From contig CALKVG010000396.1 in NCBI GenBank assembly GCA_937998045.1, positions 1-12,579 on the forward strand: DNA of 12,579 nucleotides, read 5' to 3'. How positions within the stretch are numbered: the stretch's first letter is position 1; each line of letters begins with the position of its first letter. The notes under the pieces were generated by a model. The model was not told where the DNA came from. It saw nothing but the letters and a program-made list of their open reading frames with translations, and did no database searches. Of this stretch, positions 1 through 6,078 are shown one piece after another. The position numbers and the translations under genes are program-made. The stretch comes from an uncultured Myxococcales bacterium. GTDB taxonomy: Bacteria > Myxococcota_A > Polyangia > Polyangiales > Polyangiaceae.

Positions 1-44
1 CACGCGTAAGATCGTCGGCAGCGTCAGATGTGTATAAGAGACAG
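1..44 (+). other. Illumina Nextera adapter with i5 index (non-genomic)
   Basis: Positions 12-44 match the 33-base Nextera read-1 transposase adapter, whose last 19 bases (26-44) are the Tn5 mosaic end. Positions 4-11 read GCGTAAGA, which I recall as the i5 index S517/N517. Positions 1-3 (CAC) match the 3' end of the P5 oligo. The order P5 tail, index, adapter, insert is that of an untrimmed library molecule, so genomic DNA begins at 45. The adapter also explains the false C-terminal residues LSLIHI on the minus-strand reading frame that enters it, and the false MYKRQ start on the plus strand. Confidence 0.98.
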
Positions 45-569
45 GCCGAAGACGTTGAAGTAGCGAAGGCTCACGGTCTCGATTCCGTAGAGCTGAGCAA
101 AGATACGCATCAGCTGCTCGCCGACGGCTTTGCTGGCTGCGTAAGGCGACAGAGGCGCGGGTGGAATCGTCTCCACCCGAGGCAACGTGGGCGAGTTGCC
201 GTACACGGCGGAGCTGGCTGCGAACACGACGCGGCGGACGCCCGTGCGGCGTGCCACGTCGAGCACCACGGTCGTCCCTTGCACGCCAGCGAGCATCGAC
301 GCCTGCGGATCGACGACCGAGCGCTGAACGCTGGGGACCGCGGCTTCGTGAAAGACGACATCGACGCCCTGCATCGCGCGAGCGACCGCCTCCGGATCTA
401 CGATCGATCCCTCGATAAGCTCGAAGCGGCCCAGCATCGTTTCCAGGTTCTGGCGACGACCGCTGGTGAAGTCGTCGATGATGCGAACCGACTCCCCCTT
501 CGCGAGAAGTGCCTCGGCAATCGATGAGCCAATGAAACCCGCCCCTCCCGTCACCAAGTGCGTCGCCAT
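45..569 (-). CDS. NAD-dependent nucleotide-sugar epimerase/dehydratase (extended SDR), 3' end missing
   Basis: An extended short-chain dehydrogenase acting in the cytoplasm on a UDP- or dTDP-sugar, most likely as a 4-epimerase supplying envelope or exopolysaccharide synthesis. Only the first 175 codons are present, because the contig ends at the adapter; the family usually has about 310-340 residues. Visible motifs are the NAD-binding TGGAGFIG at residues 7-14, HEAAVPSVQRSVVDP at 74-88, SSAVYG at 119-124, the catalytic pair Tyr143/Lys147 in SPYAASK, and RYFNVFG at 169-175. The PSVxRSVxDP stretch resembles the UDP-GlcNAc epimerase (WbpP/TviC) branch, but the substrate cannot be fixed from this half. 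I chose the ATG at 567-569 because an AGGAGAAGG Shine-Dalgarno lies just upstream and the protein then begins directly with the Rossmann strand. An upstream ATG at 615-617 adds 16 residues with no role. It is divergent from the glycosyltransferase gene. Confidence 0.93.
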
Positions 570-644
570 GTTCGCCTTCTCCTGCTTTTGGAGGCGGCTG
601 TATATCACGTCGCGCACCGTTCATCGATTGGACGTGACTCTGAC
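570..644. promoter_or_regulatory. Divergent intergenic region, candidate shared promoters
   Basis: This 75-bp gap separates two genes transcribed away from each other, so both promoters should lie here or just inside the genes. An AT-rich TGTATATC stretch at 599-606, in a very GC-rich background, is the only clear candidate. It reads TATATC toward the glycosyltransferase and TATACA toward the epimerase, either of which could be a -10 box. No convincing -35 hexamer accompanies it on either strand. The Shine-Dalgarno of the epimerase lies at about 573-584. Confidence 0.35.
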
Positions 645-2867
645 ATGACGGGCGTCGATCGATTGAACTCCCGCATCGAGCGCGCAGCGCAGATCGTCGC
701 CATCGTCGCGACGGTCTGGTTCGCGCTCGCGGTGACCTGGGGACTGTTCGCCCGCATCGGCGGCGGACACGACGCGCAGATCGCCACGCGGGCCATCATC
801 GCGGAGAACATGCGCGAGTGGCACATCCTCGCGCCGGTGAAGGACTACACGCTCGAACGGCCGGGCCCCGAGATGTATTACGTCCATCACCCGTGGGGGA
901 TGTTCTGGGTGATCGCCGCGTTCGCCGAGGTCCTCGGTCGGGGGACCTGGGTCCCGAGGCTCGCCGGTGTGCTCCTGAGCATCGCGACGCCGCCCCTCCT
1001 TTACGGGATCGGCCGCGCGCTGTGGGGCCCCGTGGCCGGTGCGATCTGCGCGCTCGCGTACGTCGTCCTCCCGATCTCGCTCGCGTTCGGCAACCTGCCC
1101 GGGTTCGAGGTTCCCGTCATCTTCAGCTGTTTGCTCGCGACGTATGGCTACTTGCGCTTTGCGCAGCGCTGGCAGCGTCGCTGGATGGTCGTGAGCCTCG
1201 TAGGTATCCTGGCCGCCGCGAATAGCGACTGGCAGGGCGTCGTCTTCATCGGCGCAATCCTGGTTTCGCTCGCCGCCGCCGAGCTGGCGTTTCCTCACTG
1301 GCTGGGCGGGGTCCGCCTCCGACCCTTCACGGAGTGGTGGATCCTAACCACGATATTGTCGGCCGGGAGCCTCCTGGGGTACGTCTTCTACTTCCAGCAC
1401 GTCGGCGTCCTCGAAGACCTCGTTCACTCCGAGGGCATGCGCGCGAGAGGTTCGGGGATCCGCATGGCCGACGTCCTGCGGCAGCGCAGCTACTGGATTG
1501 ACCTCACCTTTACGCCCCTCGCGGTCACGGTTGGCAAGATTGCCGCGCCCATCTTCCTCGCGCGCGTCATCCTCCTGCGTCGCCGGAACGAGATCTTCCC
1601 GCTCGCCATTCTGCTCATGGCCGTCGCGCAGTATCTGATGTTCAAGAACGGCGCGGACGTGCACATCTACTGGCCGCTGCCGTTCGCGCCGTACTGGGCG
1701 CTGTCGCTCGGCATGCTCAGCGCCGCAACCATGGGGATCGCCCGATGGGTCCTGGTGCTCCGCGGTCGTGGCGACGAGAAGGGGCTCGTACCGATCGCGA
1801 CGCTCGCAATCTTTGGACTGATTGCGCTCAGGGTCCTGCCGGACGGAATCATGGGGCTGCGATACGCCAAGGCCACCGCGGGCCGCTTCAACGAGAAAGG
1901 CAGTCGCATCTTCGACGACGTCGACTTGGCCCAGGCCGCGGAGTGGATGGCGCAGCGTATGGATCGGAACACGATCGTGCAGATGGCCGGGGCGCTTTTC
2001 TCTCGCGAGAATCGAGCGCAGGAGTGGGCGCTGCACCGCCCGATCCGGGGGGTCGGGTCGTCGCCGTCGTTTACCGGCGGCCGCAACGATCGCTACTACA
2101 TCGGCGACCTGCGCTTCTTGAACTCCGACGAACAGCGGCGCACGGCGTCGACGTTCCATGTCGTGACTCTCGGGCCGTACGTGTTCGTCGACCGCGATTC
2201 GCCCAAGGCGCCGCTCGACGCGTTCGTCTTCGACGAGCGCCAGCCGAACTTCGCCGAGTGGTACCTCAGCTCTCCCTCGGAGCCGATCCGCACCGTCCGC
2301 GCGGATCCTTGGCGTACCTGGGAGCTTCGCGAGCACTACGATCAGACGCCGAACCCGCCGCCGGGTGGAGCGCCGAATACTCTCGAGGAGATCCGGGTCG
2401 CCAACAATCTTGCCGTCGCCGCGGGCGACGCGGCCGCGGCCGAAAAGTGGAGCGCCCAGCTCCTCTCGCAACTCGACGCGAACGTCGCGGCGAGCTTCTC
2501 CGATGGAACGCGCCTGCTCGGCGAGCGCTTCGTCGACGGGGTCGACCCCGCCCTCGAACTGTATTTCTCGGCCAAGGGACCGCTCGCGGAGGAGTACATG
2601 TTCGAGGTCGAGTCGACCGTTGCCGCACCGCCACGTATTTCGCTCGTGCCGGCCGACGACAAGACCAAGAAGTACGGACCGCCGTTCGTCATCTCGCCGC
2701 GGCTCTGGCGCAAGGGCTTTATCTATGTCGATCGCGTCGACATCCGGCGCAGGCCGGGACGCGAGTTCTTCAGCGGGTATTTCGACAGGCAGACCCCAGG
2801 GACCTTTGCCCCGCCGCCGCAAGCAAATGGCTATGGCGGGAAATTGGGTCTCATGATGCTCGAATAA
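645..2867 (+). CDS. GT39/PMT_2-type membrane glycosyltransferase with large C-terminal extracytoplasmic domain
   Basis: A 740-residue polytopic GT-C-fold protein that probably moves a sugar from a polyprenyl-phosphate carrier to a lipid, glycan or protein on the outer face of the inner membrane. The N-terminal half (about 15-400) has some 11-12 hydrophobic segments. The first loop after helix 1 contains GGGHDAQIATR (39-49) with Asp43 in the position of the catalytic acid of PMT/ArnT relatives. YVHHPWG (79-85) followed by FAEVLGRG and RLAGVLLS fits the PMT_2 second-loop pattern. Residues from about 400 to 740 are soluble, with a low-complexity PNPPPGGAPN linker at 569-578, and I recognise no fold there. 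The ATG at 645 is chosen because it precedes a short basic N-terminus and helix 1; its Shine-Dalgarno is weak. An upstream ATG at 558 would overlap the divergent gene. The neighbours, a sugar epimerase and a UPF0104-type protein, suit envelope glycan work. Acceptor and donor are unknown. Confidence 0.85.
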   Translation: MTGVDRLNSRIERAAQIVAIVATVWFALAVTWGLFARIGGGHDAQIATRAIIAENMREWHILAPVKDYTLERPGPEMYYVHHPWGMFWVIAAFAEVLGRGTWVPRLAGVLLSIATPPLLYGIGRALWGPVAGAICALAYVVLPISLAFGNLPGFEVPVIFSCLLATYGYLRFAQRWQRRWMVVSLVGILAAANSDWQGVVFIGAILVSLAAAELAFPHWLGGVRLRPFTEWWILTTILSAGSLLGYVFYFQHVGVLEDLVHSEGMRARGSGIRMADVLRQRSYWIDLTFTPLAVTVGKIAAPIFLARVILLRRRNEIFPLAILLMAVAQYLMFKNGADVHIYWPLPFAPYWALSLGMLSAATMGIARWVLVLRGRGDEKGLVPIATLAIFGLIALRVLPDGIMGLRYAKATAGRFNEKGSRIFDDVDLAQAAEWMAQRMDRNTIVQMAGALFSRENRAQEWALHRPIRGVGSSPSFTGGRNDRYYIGDLRFLNSDEQRRTASTFHVVTLGPYVFVDRDSPKAPLDAFVFDERQPNFAEWYLSSPSEPIRTVRADPWRTWELREHYDQTPNPPPGGAPNTLEEIRVANNLAVAAGDAAAAEKWSAQLLSQLDANVAASFSDGTRLLGERFVDGVDPALELYFSAKGPLAEEYMFEVESTVAAPPRISLVPADDKTKKYGPPFVISPRLWRKGFIYVDRVDIRRRPGREFFSGYFDRQTPGTFAPPPQANGYGGKLGLMMLE

Positions 2868-2892
2868 GCGCGCTTTCACGGCTGCACCCTCT

Positions 2893-2920
2893 TTGTCGTC
2901 GACGGGCGGCGCGGTAGCAT
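2893..2920 (+). promoter_or_regulatory. Candidate promoter TTGTCG-N16-TAGCAT
   Basis: A -35-like TTGTCG at 2893-2898 is separated by 16 bp from a -10-like TAGCAT at 2915-2920. The -10 lies inside GCGGTAGCATCC (2911-2922), which matches 10 of 12 bases of GCGGTAGGCTCC upstream of the Rieske gene. Transcription would begin near 2927, almost at the ATG at 2931, giving a leaderless or very short-leader message. This is inference from two matching sites. Confidence 0.35.
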
Positions 2921-2930
2921 CCGCCTCGCG

Positions 2931-2966
2931 ATGGCATTCATCAGCGCGCGCAGGGCGCGAGCGTGA
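2931..2966 (+). other. Possible 11-codon leader ORF coupled to the next gene
   Basis: An ATG at 2931 opens an 11-codon frame (MAFISARRARA) whose TGA at 2964-2966 overlaps the GTG start at 2963-2965 of the following membrane protein in a GTGA arrangement. It begins 10 bp after the candidate -10 box. If real, it could be translated on a leaderless message and reinitiate at GTG 2963. It could also be chance, or mark an alternative N-terminus if there is a one-base sequence error in between. Confidence 0.25.
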
Positions 2967-3952
2967 CCCGGACGATCGGGGCGAAGCTCCGGCTCGCGGC
3001 GACGCTGCTCGTGACGATCGCCGTCCTCTGGCTTCTGCTGAGACGGTTCGGAGGAGGCGGCACGTTCGCCGCCGTCATTTCCGGCGCGAGCCCGTCCTGG
3101 ATGGCGATCGCGCTCTGTGCGTCGTCCGCGTGCGTGCTCCTGGGAGCCGAACGCTGGCGGCTCGTGCTCGCGGCGATGGGACACGAGCTGCGGTTCCGGA
3201 GGTCGCTCGAAGTCGTCCTCGCCACCTGGCCCCTGGCGATGGTGACGCCATCGCGAGCCAGCGATCTCCTTCGGCCCCTCGCGGTGCGGGACACGGTTCC
3301 GATCGCAGCGGCCACCGGGAGCGTGCTCGTGGAGAAGGCGATGGACCTGCTGGTCCTGCTGCTCTTCTCCGCCGCCGGCGCGGCGGCGCAGGGCCTCTGG
3401 ATCTGGGCCGCCGTTGTCGGCGTCCTGAGCGTCGCCGAAGTTGCCGTGATCGCGACGGTGCTGATCAACCGCGGCTGGCTCGAGCGCCTACCGGTGCTCA
3501 GAGGGAGGACCGCCGCCATCGAACAGCTCTTTGCAGCGCTCGGGGCCCTGCGCCGCGCGCCCCTGCAGCTCCTCCCGCCGGCACTGGCCTCGCTCGGCAT
3601 TCGATTTCTCACCATCGCGATCCTCCACGCATTGCTCGTATCGGTGGGTGCGCGCATGCGCCTCTTCGACACGATGACGCTCTGGCCGGTGGCCGCGCTC
3701 GTGGGCATCGCGCCCCTGACGCTCGCCGGAATCGGCACTCGTGACGCGGCGTTCATTCACCTGCTCGCGGAGCGCGGATCGAGCGTCGATCCCACCCAGG
3801 TGCTCGCGGCGACGGTGGGATACTCGGCTATTGCGATCGGCGTCTTTGCCGTCGTCGGACTGCCGTTCATGATCCGCGAGATGCTGCGCGACCGCGGAGC
3901 ACACGCGGCGCCTCGACGCTACGCGAATACCCCCGGAGAACAACCGAAGTGA
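2963..3952 (+). CDS. UPF0104 / lysylphosphatidylglycerol-synthase-TM-type integral membrane protein
   Basis: A 329-residue polytopic membrane protein of the LPG_synthase_TM (UPF0104, AglD-like) family. It has only the membrane part and no C-terminal aminoacyl-transferase domain. Hydrophobic segments lie near 11-27, 45-62, 80-94, 126-168, 210-228, 241-257 and 282-303. Family-like signatures are GAERWRLVL (61-69), VTPSRASDLLRP (94-105), LVEKAMDLLVLL (122-133), GIRFLTIA (212-219) and the glycine-rich LTLAGIGTRDA (252-262). Stand-alone members often sit beside glycosyltransferases and are proposed to act on or flip glycolipids; this is not proven for the family. The start is GTG 2963 with a weak AGGG about 7 bases upstream. 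No in-frame ATG exists between the preceding stop at 2915-2917 and that GTG. It follows the GT39-like gene by 95 bp on the same strand, so it may be cotranscribed or use the candidate promoter at 2893-2920. It converges with the lipoprotein gene across 25 bp and no terminator hairpin is evident there. Confidence 0.85.
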   Translation: MTRTIGAKLRLAATLLVTIAVLWLLLRRFGGGGTFAAVISGASPSWMAIALCASSACVLLGAERWRLVLAAMGHELRFRRSLEVVLATWPLAMVTPSRASDLLRPLAVRDTVPIAAATGSVLVEKAMDLLVLLLFSAAGAAAQGLWIWAAVVGVLSVAEVAVIATVLINRGWLERLPVLRGRTAAIEQLFAALGALRRAPLQLLPPALASLGIRFLTIAILHALLVSVGARMRLFDTMTLWPVAALVGIAPLTLAGIGTRDAAFIHLLAERGSSVDPTQVLAATVGYSAIAIGVFAVVGLPFMIREMLRDRGAHAAPRRYANTPGEQPK

Positions 3953-3977
3953 AGCGGTTTGACGAACTGCGCCGCGT

Positions 3978-5414
3978 TCATTGCAGCGGGGCCGGGGGCT
4001 GCGGCGGGCGCGTTTCCTCCTGGATGCACGAAGAGAGGTCGAAGAGCATGAACTCGAGCGCCTGCTCCTGCGGCGACATCGGCTGGCTGTCGCACTCGTC
4101 TGGAAAGAGGGTACCCGAAGAGATCGCCCTCACGACGTGGAAGTCGCTGTAGAGCACCTTGCCGCACTGCTCGTCTTCCGGCAGGCCGACTGGCGTGTTG
4201 AACGTGTAATGCAGCAGAGCCGCCCAGGGCGTCTGCGTCTGGCCGGTGTTCGGGTTCCAGACCCACTGGGTGGACGGCGGATTGATGCCGGTCGTGTTGT
4301 AGCGAGCCTGCGTGATCGGAAACTGGCCCTCGGACCTCGAGGCGCCAACGCCATAGAGCCACCGGGCGAATGCGTCCCCCTTCGGAAAGGTGGTGTCGAC
4401 GTATCCGTCGATGGTCGACGCGCCCATCGCCTCGGCGATGAACGTCGCGGTGGTCTGCCACGTCGGGTTGTTGGCGGTCGCCGGCTGCGAGGCCGCCTTC
4501 GTCGGGTCGATCCAGTAGTACTGGTAGTGCGTGTTGAAGACCCGACCGCCCGCGTTCGCGTACGCGACGACGTTGTCGATGGAGGACTGCGGCTTCTCCT
4601 GCGGCTCCTCCCCGCACTCGCAGGCGTTGATGACGAGGTCGTAACTCGTCAGCGCCGGGCGCGCCCAGAGGTCGGACGCGCTCGTCGTCGGCTCCGTCAT
4701 GGTGGCGCCGCCGACTCCCTGATAGACGTGCACCCGCCCGCCGCCTCTGTCGGTCGTGAATTCGCTGGCGTCGATGCCGATCTTGCGTAGGAGACACTCG
4801 AACGGATCGCAGCCTCCGGTCGCGACCGCGATCTGCGGCATGTCGCCCTCGCTCTGCCGCGCGGGAAGGCGCATCCGGCTGCGGTCGGCCATGGGGGTGT
4901 CGGTGCATGCCTCGACGTGCGGAATCACCACTTGCTTGCGCCACTTGCCGAGCTGCAAGACGAGCGGGATCTGGTCGCCCACCGGGACGTTGTGCAGCGT
5001 GAACTTCCCGCTCGGGTCCGTCAGCGCCGACACGACCGGAGCCCCGCTGGCCAGCGTTCCGCACTGGTCGCACCGAACGCCGGGCGCGAAGGGGAGCACG
5101 GGCTCGTTCGGCACGTAGACGATGACGTTGTACAGGGGGTTCTGTCCTGCGGGGTCGTACACGACGCCGCTCACGGTCGTGTCGAGCAGACCCTGCGACG
5201 AGCAGTCCACTTGCTGGCATTGCAGGTTCACGCAAAGGCGCCCTGCCCCGTCCGTGCCCATCTGCTGCGTGCTGGCGTCGCGACCCGAGTCCTCGGGAGG
5301 CGCCGAGGCATCGCGCATCGAGGACGGCGCGAACCCGGACGATCCGTTGCTGCCGCAGGCGGCAGCCAGGGCGAAGGCCAACGCATACGCGCTGCCGGCA
5401 TTCAACGTCCGCAT
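3978..5414 (-). CDS. Cysteine-rich lipoprotein, carboxypeptidase-regulatory-like domain plus GATase1/ThuA-like segment
   Basis: A 478-residue exported protein. The N-terminus MRTLNAGSAYALAFALAAAC is a signal peptide ending in a lipobox-like LAAAC, with Cys20 as the probable lipidated residue; Leu sits at -4, so the lipobox is slightly off consensus. A Ser/Asp/Pro-rich linker (21-57) follows, then a cysteine triplet CVNLQCQQVDC (61-71). Next is a carboxypeptidase-regulatory-like beta domain (about 78-165: VSGVVYDPAGQNPLYNVIVYVPN, TDPSGKFTLHNVPVG). The C-terminal part contains YDLVINACECGE (258-269) and NVVAYANAGGRVFNTHY (281-297), which looks like a class I glutamine-amidotransferase/ThuA-like core. 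GKVLYSDFHV (418-427) is near the end. Thirteen cysteines besides Cys20 suggest disulfides and an extracytoplasmic location. I start at ATG 5412-5414, which has a GAGGAGGG Shine-Dalgarno; the ATG 33 bases upstream has none. From memory, similar myxobacterial proteins sometimes carry the misleading name tryptophan synthase alpha chain. No enzymatic function can be assigned. Confidence 0.85.
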   Translation of the reverse strand: MRTLNAGSAYALAFALAAACGSNGSSGFAPSSMRDASAPPEDSGRDASTQQMGTDGAGRLCVNLQCQQVDCSSQGLLDTTVSGVVYDPAGQNPLYNVIVYVPNEPVLPFAPGVRCDQCGTLASGAPVVSALTDPSGKFTLHNVPVGDQIPLVLQLGKWRKQVVIPHVEACTDTPMADRSRMRLPARQSEGDMPQIAVATGGCDPFECLLRKIGIDASEFTTDRGGGRVHVYQGVGGATMTEPTTSASDLWARPALTSYDLVINACECGEEPQEKPQSSIDNVVAYANAGGRVFNTHYQYYWIDPTKAASQPATANNPTWQTTATFIAEAMGASTIDGYVDTTFPKGDAFARWLYGVGASRSEGQFPITQARYNTTGINPPSTQWVWNPNTGQTQTPWAALLHYTFNTPVGLPEDEQCGKVLYSDFHVVRAISSGTLFPDECDSQPMSPQEQALEFMLFDLSSCIQEETRPPQPPAPLQ

Positions 5415-5542
5415 GCGGCCGCGCCCTCCTCTCTCCGGCACAAGCATAGCGCGCGCCAGGAGGTTCCGGTCATTACCGGCGAGGCCGCCTTGCTCGCAAA
5501 ACGGTTCTCGCGAGCGCTCAAGAAGCGGTAGGCTCCCCCCCC
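5415..5542. promoter_or_regulatory. Divergent promoter region between the lipoprotein and Rieske genes
   Basis: A 128-bp spacer between divergent genes. On the minus strand a TATGCT (5442-5447) preceded about 19 bp upstream by ATGACC may be the lipoprotein promoter; the message would then have a roughly 25-base leader carrying GAGGAGGG. A short inverted repeat CCGGT-CATT-ACCGG at 5466-5479 lies over that candidate -35 and could be an operator, though a 5-bp arm is short. The plus-strand candidate -10 is described separately. Confidence 0.35.
5525..5536 (+). promoter_or_regulatory. Candidate -10 motif abutting the Rieske start codon
   Basis: GCGGTAGGCTCC contains TAGGCT (5529-5534), a TAnnnT hexamer ending 8 bases before GTG 5543. 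It matches 10 of 12 positions of 2911-2922, which sits in the same place relative to another start. A weak -35 candidate, TTCTCG at 5505-5510, has an 18-bp spacer. A start about 7 bp downstream would make a nearly leaderless mRNA, consistent with the lack of a good Shine-Dalgarno here. Confidence 0.35.
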
Positions 5543-6064
5543 GTGAGCGACGAGGCGAACTCGGGCCGAAGGGGAGCGCTCAAAGCACTGGCTGTCGCCG
5601 GTGGCGCGCTCGGTTGCGGAGCGCTGGTACTGCCGACGGCGCGCTTTCTCGCCGCGCCCGCATCCGGCGCAGCGGGCACAGGGCGGTGGATAAGAACCGT
5701 GCGCCTGGATTCACTGCCGCCGGGGCTGGCAAAGCGCGTGGAGCTGGTTGCCGACCACCGCGACGCCTGGACCCTCGAGAAGGACGTCGCGCTGGGGGCG
5801 GCGTGGCTCCTTCGCTCGGGAGCCGAGGTGCGGGCGTTCAGCGTCGTCTGCCCGCACCTCGGGTGCGCGATCGATCGCACCGCCACCGGGCCGGGCTTCG
5901 CCTGCCCCTGCCACGACTCGTCCTTCGACAGCGACGGCAAGCGTCTCACCGGCCCCTCGCCCCGCGGCCTGGACGAGCTCGCGACACGCATCGAGGACGG
6001 CTTCGTCCTCGTGAACTTCCAGCGATTCCGGCAGGGGACGCCGGAAAAGCTCCCGATCGGGTGA
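5543..6064 (+). CDS. Rieske [2Fe-2S] protein of a cytochrome bc-type complex
   Basis: A 173-residue Rieske protein, the quinol-oxidising high-potential iron-sulfur subunit of a bc1/b6f-type complex on the outer face of the inner membrane. The N-terminus has a twin-arginine-like signal anchor: SGRRGALKAL at 7-16 followed by a hydrophobic stretch to about residue 38. The cluster-binding motifs are CPHLGC (103-108) and CPCHDS (121-126). Ligands are expected to be Cys103, His105, Cys121 and His124, with Cys108-Cys123 as the disulfide. The usual Gly of CPCHGS is Asp125 here. GPSPRGLDEL at 137-146 fits the proline loop. The start is GTG 5543, the only start codon in frame after a long open stretch, with no strong Shine-Dalgarno but a close upstream TAGGCT box. 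The stop is followed 14 bases later by the cytochrome b ATG, so the two genes form an operon encoding partner subunits. Confidence 0.95.
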   Translation: MSDEANSGRRGALKALAVAGGALGCGALVLPTARFLAAPASGAAGTGRWIRTVRLDSLPPGLAKRVELVADHRDAWTLEKDVALGAAWLLRSGAEVRAFSVVCPHLGCAIDRTATGPGFACPCHDSSFDSDGKRLTGPSPRGLDELATRIEDGFVLVNFQRFRQGTPEKLPIG

Positions 6065-6078
6065 GAGCGCAAACGGCG

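Noticed and set aside
30..527. Plus-strand open frame starting in the adapter (MYKRQ...)
   Set aside because: The start codon belongs to the Nextera mosaic end and the rest is antisense to the epimerase.
1344..2879. Minus-strand open frame of 511 codons under the glycosyltransferase
   Set aside because: Low-complexity, Arg/Glu-rich translation with no domain; the plus frame has membrane helices and family motifs.
3953..3977. Bidirectional terminator between the convergent UPF0104-type and lipoprotein genes
   Set aside because: The 25-bp gap has no stem-loop followed by a T run on either strand.
5122..6078. Upstream extension of the cytochrome b frame by more than 300 codons
   Set aside because: The extension runs through the lipoprotein gene and overlaps the Rieske gene in another frame. 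It has no domain, and the family starts close to WLDERTG.
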